Shown piece by piece: positions 35,541 to 46,090 of a DNA stretch of 64,000 bases (its first letter is position 1; every line of letters begins with the position of its first letter). Below the pieces are notes generated by a model. The model was not told the origin of the DNA and ran no database searches. It saw only the letters and a program-made list of their open reading frames with translations. Source of the stretch: Nymphalis io. Lineage: Eukaryota; Arthropoda; Insecta; Lepidoptera; Nymphalidae. A program made the position numbers and the translations under genes. The stretch covers positions 13,115,501-13,179,500 of the forward strand of contig NC_065892.1 of NCBI RefSeq assembly GCF_905147045.1, given 5' to 3'.

Positions 35541-35787
35541 ACAGTAACAGCCTGTTAATGTTAATCTACTGCTGGGCTAAGGCCTCTTCTCCCTTTTGAG
35601 GAGAAGGTTTGGAGCTTATTCCACCACGCTGCTCCAATGCGGATTGGTAGAATTCGCATGTGGCATAATTTCAATGAAATTAGACAATGCAGGTTTCCTC
35701 GCGATGTTTTCCTTCATCGTCAATCAAGAGATGAATTATAATTACAAATTAAGAACATGAAAATTCAGTGGTGCTTGCCCGGGTTTG
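35541..35787 (-). repeat. SINE-A copy, truncated at the head
   Basis: Minus orientation. The 3' end (plus acagtaacagcctgttaatg) abuts the RTE fragment, and the copy stops inside the B box (gggtttg at 35781-35787), so the A box is absent and it cannot act as a Pol III template. The first SINE bases also carry a short 'ttaatgttaatc' duplication. Confidence 0.9.
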
Positions 35788-36040
35788 GGGGTCCTGCTCT
35801 CCTCGGTAAATCGGAAATACGTGTAATGAAGTAGGTACGTCATGAGGTGAATTCAACTTTGACCAAATCACTATACAATACTACTACTATATTATTCATA
35901 TTTAATGAATAAGATCCGTATTCACTTTATACAATATATCATATTTGGTTCAGAGTAATAAACAGACTCTAGCAAAATTTTAGCAATAGTGGCATCAAGT
36001 AGTCCTACGGTATTATTTACAATCCTATTTCAAGTTAAAT
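35788..36040. other. Short unique stretch
   Basis: No feature recognised between the SINE-A copy and the SINE-3 copy. Confidence 0.4.
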
Positions 36041-36335
36041 TGATGATTGATGGTGTTCTCCTTACCGATATCGGCTACGATGTCAAATCACAAGTAAGAT
36101 TAGCTAACTAACTGCGCAGGACATAATAATGTGCACAGTCTATGCGCAAATATAGATGCAATGTCTATTTTTTCACTCTCATAATCCGACACTACTAGAA
36201 CGAGTTCAGGCGCAACGACTTTGACGTGCTTTCCGGCGACTGAGAAAATTCGACAAAAAAATCAATAACTTTTTATGGGCCCGATTTTTGCTTTGAACCC
36301 AGAACCTCTGGATCTGCGGCATGATAAATTATTAT
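36041..36335 (-). repeat. SINE-3, near full-length copy
   Basis: On the minus strand: 'gatccagaggttctgggttc' (B-box region GGTTCTGGGTTC), 'aatcgggcccataaaaagtt', 'ttctcagtcgccggaaagca', 'gttgcgcctgaactcgttct', 'tcggattatgagagtgaaaa', 'gcgcagttagttagctaatc', ending 'caccatcaatcatcaat'. The block order matches 5516, 51588 and 56262. Confidence 0.8.
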
Positions 36336-37952
36336 TATTCGATCAACAACTACATGTACAACCTACGTTAAATTAGTTCCCACGGAGAGTAGAAGTCTAA
36401 TTAATTTAACACGACTTTTTCCAATTGTTTCATCGTGGGTGGTTCACTAGATGGGGTGTGTTTTAGTTGTATGGGTATATCGTATTTCGATGAAGGGAGT
36501 TGAATTTTTTTAAATATAATTCCGTTAAAAGGTTGTCGTAAAGGGTTTCTAGATATTTTAATTAAATTTAATTTTTTAAACGTTCAATCAAATTTCCTAT
36601 TGTTATGTCATTTACTTTAATAATAGACGTGGCGTTTGTTGTGCGTATTTTTTGTTTTATAACTTTCATTTTTATTCCATTACGTAATTAATATATTAAG
36701 CTGTTAAAAATAAAAATATTTTTTTTTTATGATTTAAGACTAGAGATAAATTTGATGTTAGATAATCTGCCACACTTGTATACGCAATTGAGCACCGTAA
36801 CATAATAATCTTCAAATCTTCTCCTCATACATGCTCTTCTAGGCTTCTACTTAACCCACTTAGCAGTTGCAATGTTGCATTTCCAGGGGGTTTCCTTTTA
36901 AATATAATTAATTAATAATAAATAATTAACTTTATAAAATACTTTTATTTTAACTGTAACGTTAAACACCCAAACATGTTGCAATCAACATCTTCTATAC
37001 TTGTTCTAAATCCAAGCAAATACCGAAGTCTGAACTTTACGACATTTAAAACTACACCAATAATAAATTAATTTTAAACGCTACATATATTTTTATTTTA
37101 ATACCTTCCATACCATAAGGAAGTGGGTTCTGTACTATTTACCATTCAAAGATGCATTGATAAAGACGCGCCGGTCATTAATTTGCATATTCTCTCTCAA
37201 TAGGACTTTTTCAGTTGAACAACTCCCATATTTCAAGTCACTAGTTCTCTGTAACGTCAGGAATGGCTCTTCGCATTTTGAACTTTGTATTCAACGACAT
37301 AAAGATTTTTCTAACATATTGTACTTGGTTTCGGGCGTAGTTTTTGATTCGCTAAATGAATTAAGCGCTGATATTCCTCGCTTGAGAATATTTTGCTGCC
37401 TCTCTGCATAAAGTAAGCATAAATATCGTGCGTTTTATCGATAAGGCAGCGCTTAGTGCTTGAGCGGAGAGGTTACGAGGTCTAAGATTAATGTGCATTT
37501 TATAATTTATCGTTGGATTAGTTTGAGTTAATAATGGGTTAAGGATTAATGCTTCGTAGAAAATGTATCTTATAAAACAGGGTTCATGATATTATAATTC
37601 ATAAATTTCGCCTCGTTATCTTTCCGAATAATTATTATAGGTAATGTATAAAAGCGAATAAACCATGACTAAATTGTACTTCTACATTTATGTCTATATA
37701 TATCTTAAGTTATAAGCCCCTTTTAGTTTTCGATTTACATTTTTTAACGATATTAATATCACAGCTAGGACATTATCTCGGGTATGTTTTATGTAAATAA
37801 GTAATAATTGTAAGTAAATAAATAATAATAATTTATAAATGTATGATAAATTCAATTATCAAATATGATTATTTTGTATATTATTGGGAATTCAATTATT
37901 AATGTGAAGTAATTCCATTTAATAATAGGCTAGACTTCTATGCTAGTAGAAA
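36336..37952. other. AT-rich sequence, no gene recognised
   Basis: The plus frame 37157-37411 (84 codons) lacks a known domain. A small G+C rise at 37430-37480 is unexplained. Confidence 0.4.
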
Positions 37953-38140
37953 CGATTCCTTACAACGTCAACGCTCTAACCACGGGCTCTAAGATGTTAT
38001 TGTTCCTCAGCTTATATTTACACTATTTCACGCTTGCTTCAAACCGGAACACATACATACAAATTATTGATGTTAAGTAGTACAACATCTATTGTGTTGG
38101 TTATACCTACCCAGACAGCTTTGAATAAAGCCTTACCGGT
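37953..38140 (-). repeat. A-tailed element, very diverged partial copy
   Basis: 'ctctaagatgttattgttcc', 'cttcaaaccggaacacatac' and 'tacctacccagacagctttg' follow the family order with heavy decay. Confidence 0.65.
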
Positions 38141-39370
38141 ACTACCAAGGAATGTTATACAGTTCAATGTGTTGCATTTTAACAAACAAACTAGACTCGA
38201 ACGCAACTACCAAATAATAAATTAAAATTCAGATATACATATAGTTTTCTAAAATTCATTTTCTTGTCGCTTTTAAAGAATAATGAAACCGCTGGCGTAT
38301 TCAGCTATCCGTATTTCACGGGCGGTCTGCATTTAATAGCCGGCGGTTCCCCGATAATTTTATTATTGGTGGATTTTTTTTTTCTTCGCTGCCAATGACA
38401 CCCTAGCCTTTATACGGATAAAAATAATAGCGGCAATAGTGAAAGTCACTTCGGGTGGTCTATTCTGTTTTTTTTTAAATTGATTATACCTAATTGACTA
38501 TATTTTAGGTTCAAAGTAGTATTAATAATAATAAAAGAATATACCGTCTTTGTTATGACATTTCATATATTTTTCTGTCAATTTACACGCCCATAAATAA
38601 AGAGAGGGAGGTAGAGAAAGAGAAGAAAGAGATAGAAATAATGTGTTAAATTAAAAAAATTGTATAGATAAACATAAGACAGTGCTTAAAATATTGCTTA
38701 TATTGCAGCATTAAGAAGTCTTATTAAAATTTCTTAAACCATAAAAACCTATTGTATCATAATTACTACTTCTAACCATACCATTATTTTCATTAAAAAC
38801 TCAATTTGTTCCAATAAGGAATCCGTGGGAACAACCCATATTTTTCTATGACTTTATTTACCTAATTTAACAAACATTGTAATCGAAATTAATAAACTTT
38901 CGTTTTGCTATGAATCATTAATAACACATAACTTTGTACGCTAATTTAAGCTTTATTTAAACGTAATAGAGTTCATGATAATACAATATTAGCTTAATAG
39001 TTATGGATTACAACTTTTTTAATATAAATAATGTTTCAATATGAGCCATATGCGATTGTAATATGGTTGAGATTACGGTTATATTTTAAATAGTTGAGGG
39101 TAGAAATGAAATGTGTGGGTAAGTACAATAAAATAAAATGGTTCAACGGATAGATCTTTACAATGGTAGGGTTCAAATCGATTAGTCGCGTGATAATAGC
39201 CTAAGTTAGGTATACCATAAATCTGTTACCTCCGAGGACTGACCTAAATTTAATTTAATGTAATTTTTAAGTGAATTATTTACTAGAGTTAAATCTCCAG
39301 CTCGTATTTGCTTGCAATGTCTCTTCAAATAATTTTTCCAAAAAAAAAATCAGTCGCAAAAATAGTTTCA
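38141..39370. other. AT-rich DNA with GC-richer patch and purine tract
   Basis: A GC-richer patch with no recognised homology spans about 38285-38450 ('acgggcggtctgcatttaat' and neighbours). A purine-rich tract (mostly A and G, few pyrimidines) lies at 38599-38640. Confidence 0.45.
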
Positions 39371-39512
39371 CAATTGTGTTTAGAATCATGTTTGGTGGTA
39401 AAGTTACATATCGTGATGAAATCTGCATGTTTTGGAAGAAGTTCTGCCACACGTGTATCCTACTTGTATCGGACCATTCATTCTCTTCAAGAAGAGAGGC
39501 GAGGATCACCAA
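39371..39512 (+). repeat. SINE-A relative, old fragment
   Basis: 'cacaattgtgtttagaatca', 'atatcgtgatgaaatctgca', 'gttctgccacacgtgtatcc' and 'ctcttcaagaagagaggcga' keep SINE-A order on the plus strand. The overlapping open frames here (both strands, 39271-39582) derive from it. Confidence 0.6.
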
Positions 39513-39986
39513 TTATTCCTATCATATTATTTACATCTTATATTTAATTTTTAAATCATTACTTTTAAACATAGTCGTATAATATATAGTCGTATTGAGA
39601 CGTCGTAAATTATATGCGGGAATTTATAGCAGAATCGAATATTATGCCCCAGGATATATTGACTTGGCGGAGTCGAAACTTGACGTTACAAGTTTGTCTT
39701 TGGTTCATGTTTATACAATGTTTGACATTGTTTTATAAAATAATCGATTTGTAGACATAAATTACATTGATGGAAATATATGCCAACACTATCGCAAAAT
39801 ATGACCTATTTACTACACATACTGAAGGGAACTTCTGGCTCTAAATCTACAGCCCGAATGATAATTTATTTTATATACAATTTTCATGTCTGACGCAAAA
39901 TAAATAATATTAGTACAAACCAATAGATATTAGATAAAACATAGAAACATAAGAAGTCCTAGCTAACATATAACTATTAAAAAAAA
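39513..39986. other. AT-rich sequence without recognised features
   Basis: Nothing supported. Confidence 0.4.
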
Positions 39987-40135
39987 CCTCCCTTTTATTA
40001 AGAAGAAAACAAAGCTTAATCCACGACGCTGATCCACTGCGGATTGACGGATATACATGTCTGAGTATTTTGGCCAGCACTTGCAAGTTTCCTTAAGATT
40101 ATTTCCTTATTAAGGAAATAAGCTTGAGATGATTT
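39987..40135 (-). repeat. SINE-A relative, old fragment with small hairpin
   Basis: 'cctcccttttattaagaaga', 'agcttaatccacgacgctga', 'gacggatatacatgtctgag' and 'cttgcaagtttccttaagat' follow the SINE-A minus order. Inside it, ttatttcctta-t-taaggaaataa (about 40105-40128) makes an 11-bp-arm hairpin. Confidence 0.6.
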
Positions 40136-40338
40136 AAATTGCTAATTATCTTTAAAATTAATTAGAAATATAAAGACTAACTTCAAAATAGTAGGTACGT
40201 AAGATGTATACAAATAAATTATGACTTATATTCTTTGACTTATTAGTTAAAATGCAATCGTTTGTAGTGTAATTTTAATACAAACGCCTGCGGAATATTT
40301 AGTTTATATACAAGCACAAAGCACATAGCATTGGATCC

Positions 40339-40468
40339 AAAGGTTGGCGGACCTTTACAGTTATAATAATTATTTCTTACATTACTAGCTTATAGTCTAG
40401 TCTATAGGCCTAGTGACCTAATGACCACTAACCATTAGTAAGATAGTGTATTTGCCCGTCTAACTTAA
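40339..40468 (+). repeat. A-tailed element, very diverged fragment
   Basis: 'ccaaaggttggcggacctt', 'attatttcttacattactag', 'aatgaccactaaccattagt' and 'tatttgcccgtctaactta' follow the last third of the family in order. Confidence 0.5.
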
Positions 40469-40793
40469 TATTTTAAACTAAAAAAAAATAATCGGAAAAA
40501 ATATAAAGTACAGATATTAGTATGGTTATTTGTGTTTCACAAATATCCTTATAATTAAATTATCGTGGTGTCTGTATAAACCCCATGTCAGATCACTTGC
40601 ATCGATCAAGCTGAGCCCTTTGCTTAATAACCTATGGATTACGCTGCTTTTTTTATTGTTAACACATTTCCTGATAAACGTTTTAATTTAACATCAAATA
40701 ACATAAAAAATGTTAGCTTGTTAGGAAGTTTCTATCGATATAAAAGAATATGTCATTTTAATCATTTTATTTAATTTCTAAACCTTTTTTTAT

Positions 40794-40832
40794 ACTAGTT
40801 ATCCGTCTCGACTTCGTACTGATGAACTAAGA
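40794..40832 (+). repeat. Family D head fragment
   Basis: 'actagttatccgtctcgact' followed by 'tcgtactgatgaac' matches the start of the dispersed actagttg..cgacttcgt repeat, as at 61781. The rest is not recognisable. Confidence 0.5.
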
Positions 40833-41422
40833 ATTATATTTGTAATAAAAAGCCAAAACCCAAAAAAAGCAAAACCTCTTAATCAAAAAATATATTTTTT
40901 ATCTATACCAGTAAATAAATCGTTTGCAAACGATTTTAGAATCGATATTTATACACAACCGACCGAAACCATGAATCAAAATCTTAAACATTTTGACACA
41001 TACGAATTTAATACAGCTCGTGCAGTGAATAAAAATCGAATGCGACACAAAGCCTAAAATAAATCATTCATAGCACTCAACACTTTGAAACGATTCGAAA
41101 AACGACCTCCAATGAATCGCAAACAATGAAATTTGCCGTAACAAGAAACGAACAAAAGACACGATCGTTTTTAAGTCACGAGAGAAATGCTCTTTTTTGA
41201 CTAACGGTCTAAATTATAAACGTTGTTTAGCGGGAGATTAGTTAAAAAATTATTTGTCTTCTTCTTTCAAATGACAAATCAATAATATCAGAAAGAGCGA
41301 AGTATTTAACTAAACAGACGCTAAGCAACGTTAATAAGTAACGCGGTAAATTAAAAAAAAAATGTAACATTGGTTTGACCTTTTCATATATTTTGTGATA
41401 AATAATATTATGGCACACCGGG
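40833..41422. other. AT-rich sequence without recognised features
   Basis: Nothing supported. Confidence 0.4.
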
Positions 41423-41722
41423 TTTTTTTTTTTTTTTTATAGAAAAGGAAGGCGGACGAGCATATGGGCCACCTGATGGTAAGTGGTCACCAACGCTCTT
41501 AGACATTGGCATTGTAAGAAATGTCAACCATCGCTTACATATCCAATGCGCCACCAACCTTGGGAACTAAGATTTTATGTCCCTTGTGCCTGTAATTACA
41601 CTGGCTCACTCACCCTTCAAACCGGAACACAACAATATCAAGTATTGCTGTTTTGCGGTAGAATATCTGATGAGTGGGTGGTACCTACCCAGACGAGCTT
41701 GCACAAAGCCCTACCACCAGTA
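41423..41722 (-). repeat. A-tailed lepidopteran element (Metulj-like), young copy
   Basis: Nearly identical to 4370-4668: I count about four substitutions outside the T run. The poly-A tail is the plus T run at 41423-41438. The frame 41483-41812 runs through the repeat and is not a gene. The high similarity indicates recent spread of this subfamily, or gene conversion between copies. Confidence 0.9.
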
Positions 41723-43290
41723 AAACAAAATATGCAACTTTTAAGTATGCAATGTTTGTTATTCTACGTTTTCCCTGACAGCTTTACAAATATTTACGAT
41801 AATCAGGATTAATTTGCTACCTTTGGTTTACAATCTTAATTTATGCGACATCTCAACAGAATTACATCTGCAGTCACGATCTTAATTAAAATTTTTTTTT
41901 ACCTTTTAGCTGACGTACGCAGCTACTATTTTAAATTATACAATCTATAGAAGATCATTGCTTCAAGTATATATTAATAATACATACATTAAAATATGGT
42001 ATAATATATATTAAAATATAGTACATATTAATAATACGTAAATTTATTAATTCAATAATAACAGGAAAATCTAAGAAATTCTGAAAACTAATTTGACTAC
42101 TCCCATATTTTTGAAATCATAAAAAACGACGCATTCTCCTACAACAATTGACTTCAGTTTTACGTTTTAATGACGTGTTAAATCGCTAATATTTAAGTCT
42201 TAGACTACACATTAACAATGAAACTTGCGATAACAAAGCCTCTTAGTATGTAGTTTAAAAATATTAACTAACAGTTGGACAATAACACTTCACAAATTGT
42301 TTGTAATGTACGAAGAATTGTGGAAGTATCATTCATTGTTGTAGATTGTAATACAAGTTTAATACGAAATAATAACAAAAGGTGTTTCGATACTGACATT
42401 TTTTAAATATTTACACTAAAAGGATGAGCAAATTGTTCTTGGAATCTGCCTGTCACTGCTTTTTGTTTTGCTTAAATTCAATAACTCCTTACTTAAAAAC
42501 TAACATAACACAGTTAGTAGTACATAGTTATAGCAAATAAATAAAATATATATATTTTCTTTTTAATAACATTTAATATTAAAAATAAGGTTCATATGCT
42601 TCTATGATACTTATGTCATTTAATTATTTTGAAGGCTCTGATTTTTCGCCTTTGTGTGTGGTAAGGCCTTTGCAAACTTTTATTTTACTTGATCTTTTTT
42701 ACACTTAGTGCGATAAATACTAAATAAAGAAAAAAGGCATATAATAAGAACTTAGTATTTTTCTTACATTTATATATTTGTGTAAACGGAATCTTCGCTT
42801 CAAACTTGAAAGTATATCATAAAATTAGCAAGCAATAAAGAAGTTTTATCTCAAAGCAATAGATAGTGCGATGTCTTCAAAACAATTTGAAATGTTACAA
42901 AATTACATTACTTCGAAGACTGTAGTGAACTTGTTTACAAAACTCAGTTCACAGTAAGTATAACTATGAACTCACTTGTTTGAACATTGTTCACAGACTA
43001 TTTATCAGCTCTTACTAAAGGCATTGAGATAAAACCTAGCTCAAGTCGCTTGTCGAACTTCGCACTTTAGTGCTGTCGAGATAAAAGTTTACGAGTTGAG
43101 AAATCGAACAAACAATATACTGTTTGCTATCTAACATCGTTGTAATTAAAGTCATATATGTCAATGAACATTCAAGTACATCTAAATTTTACCTATTTGC
43201 AAAATTTTTAATTACTAACTGTTTTATAAGATGCACCAGCTAACTTTGTTCTCACGATAATTATGGATACAAAAATTCTACCCTGTGTTG
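41723..43290. other. AT-rich sequence without recognised features
   Basis: Nothing supported. Confidence 0.4.
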
Positions 43291-43701
43291 CTAACAAATG
43301 ATGGGATATAATGAAAAATAATTATCATTCGTTCGAGTCTTACTGTGTGACGTTCGATTTTGGGTATGATAAACATTTTTAAGGGAACCCAGAACAGAAT
43401 GTATTATAGAGCACATGTGTATGCTTAAACATAAAATCACTGTCAATTCCTCCACACTCAGAATCCGATAGATGGTGAATCCGACCGACCCGAAAGAGTT
43501 TAGTTGCAGGATCATCGGCTTACGTTTCAAGACACAGGAGCGTAAGCACTTTGTGGTCAACAAATATTCAAATAGACAAACTTTTGAATTAAGATTGAAC
43601 TGGACAAAACAAAACAACTTTTTTTCTGAAACGCTGATAAAAGTTAGGTTAATTATTTCCGCTTTAATTTGAATGGTCAGTTGCAGCGACCTTTGAAGCA
43701 A
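43291..43701. other. Block open on both strands, unknown
   Basis: The longest open frame of the window (136 codons, minus, 43291-43701) overlaps a plus frame of 66 codons (43472-43672). The minus product has no recognisable domain and reads like low-complexity translation of AT-rich DNA. The segment 43440-43560 is somewhat GC-richer. I do not support a gene. Confidence 0.2.
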
Positions 43702-45400
43702 TATGTATCAAAAAGTTAAAAAATGTTTAACTAAGAGATAGTACTTTCCGCTATATTTTCGTATGAATCTTGTGATTCAAGTTTGTGATAATATGATTGC
43801 TCAGGTCCGGTTGGCAACATATTGACAATATAAATCGTGGTTACGTGACCTTATTATCGGTTGGATCATCTCATCCGCGTTGCAAATCCTTTACTACTAC
43901 GTAGGTAGGTACTCTATGTTTGTAACATTTTTAATTCTTGACAAATTGAGCTTATCACGCTACACTAACTACAGATTCATATGTTTAATTACTTATTAAG
44001 ACTTATTAGTCAAAAATGTAATTAATAGTGGTTAAGGACTTCTAATACAGGTACTTCTAATACAGGAAGGAAGGAAAAGCTTATTATAAGGAACCTAACC
44101 TTTGTATTAGAAATAAGAAAAAAAAAGAAATAAATACTTTTTATTATTTTATTTTTTTTTCATAAAACTTTTTTTATTAGTATTATTTATTTACAATTAA
44201 TAATAAAGAAACTTAGAGAGGAAATGGTGTGTGTATTCCCAGCAATTAAATTTAACCGTTACTCATGGGCAATGTTATAAACCATTGACGTTCAGCTCAT
44301 GAACAAATATTTTCAATTTTTACGCTCAATTGAATTTCTTATTCAATGCGCAATCATTCAATCATCGCACGAATGCTTAAGGAGCTTATACGATTTGTTA
44401 CTTTCTTATTATTTATTGGTCGTTATTATGAATCAGAATATTGTATTGTTAAAATGACATTTAAAATGTTATTTTCTTTACATTTAAAATATCTTATACT
44501 CTTGAAATGTATTAAAAAATAATGATTACTATTCATAGACACAGTTAAATTGAAATTATTCGTCGTCTTCAAGGTTTTCAATAATACGGTTAATAATGTG
44601 TAACGGTATTAATTATAAAATAAAGTAAGTCTATTTTTTCAATTGTGTAAAATCAAATTTAACTTAAACATAGAAGAATATACGAGTACTATTATTACAT
44701 TATAATTAAGATATATATAAGACTATTGTATAATGTAACTAATACAACAAAATTAAAAAAAACTAAACAAAACATTTATAGCCAAAAAGATTCTCCTCCG
44801 GAATTATACCAGAGCACTGGGTGGTACTATTACCTTCAGAACTTCTAGACTTAGTCTATGAGCTAAGTAGGTCACCAGAATTGTAGTTGCGATATCTGAT
44901 GACCAAGGACCTACCGTTTCAAAACCCAGTCCCGCAAATTCATTCTCGTTAGATGTAAGTGAATATTTGCAGCTTGAGTTCTTGAGCAACATTATCTTTT
45001 GAAATTGTATTCTTTGAAATATTTTATTTAAATATTTATAAGAACTACAAAGTAAATTGACAAGACTGGTTCGGAAAAGAATAAATAATTTACTAACATG
45101 AAATTTCTTGGAATTTATAGTATTATTTTGTTTAAAAACTTAATATTTCAAAATTGTTCCTTAGAAACTTTGGCAATTAGCAGTTGGAGATACAAAATAT
45201 ATGATGGTGTAATACAAACAGAACAAGTTCCGGAAAACTATTAACAAATGTTTAAAACTTCGAAGTTTAAAACGATTTCGCGAACAAATAACAGGAATTA
45301 GCGACATGGCTTTTATGTTCGACAAACACGTGAGAAACAAGAAACTATTTGACGTGACTTTTCGAGTCTTTAAAGTATTTGCGGTGAAAATAATTGCTTA
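43702..45400. other. AT-rich DNA with a short tandem duplication
   Basis: 'acttctaatacaggt' occurs twice in tandem at about 44037-44066, followed by a small (ggaa)n run. A less AT-rich patch at 44800-44960 contains 'cgtttcaaaacccagt', a distant B-box-like word, too weak to call a SINE. Confidence 0.4.
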
Positions 45401-46090
45401 CGAAAAAGGTTAAATATGTTAAGACATTTTAGAAAACGAAAACGAAGCATTCGCTTTGAAGAAGCATTCGAATCGAGCATTTATTCAGCTGCGGTCCGCA
45501 AGCGATGCAATAAAAGTGAGCAAATTATTATTCGTAGCATTTGCATATTAGACCTTCGGTTGCACGCGATGCGATATCGCTTGCAACATTACTTCGAACA
45601 CGGAAGTCCATTACCGTTTTAACGAATTTACATGCCAGCGTTATCTTAACGGAGAGCGCAATGTATGTCGTTGAAGCTGAAAGGTTTCCAGTTGTTAGAT
45701 AGGAAGTGGATATATAGATAGGAGGTGCGGATAACGTTGCATTAGGCTTTATCAGGCCCTTATCGGCCGCTTGTATACGCTTGGGCGAGCGCAGTCGCTA
45801 ATCGTTGCATCGCCTCTCCCTATAGATTGCTTACTGGATAATACCATGAGGGTCTCATATCCGTATGAAGGGACCCATTGAGATTAGAAGCAATTTGCCA
45901 AGCGTTGCCGAAATAAGATAGCATGGACGAAATGGGGATATAAATAACTGGAAACAACGAGAGTAACATTTTAAAATACGTCTATTTAAAGCCGATCATG
46001 TGTAAGACTTGCAAGTCAAAGGTTGTAAAATGTACAATCTTTTTTATCCAAATACATAACTGTAACAACCAACACGCAAAACTTCACGAC
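45401..46090. other. GC-richer unique block of unknown role
   Basis: Bases 45640-45900 are richer in G+C and CpG than the flanks and contain GATA-type words (cttatc, gataac). The plus frame 45416-45622 holds a repeated 'gaagcattcg' word and no domain. Candidate regulatory DNA only. Confidence 0.3.

Noticed and set aside
43291..43701. Longest open frame, 136 codons, minus strand
   Set aside because: No domain, low-complexity AT-driven composition, no splice or start context that stands out.
44800..44960. Another tRNA-derived SINE on the minus strand
   Set aside because: Only one B-box-like word (cgtttcaaaaccc) and no body matching the families seen here.
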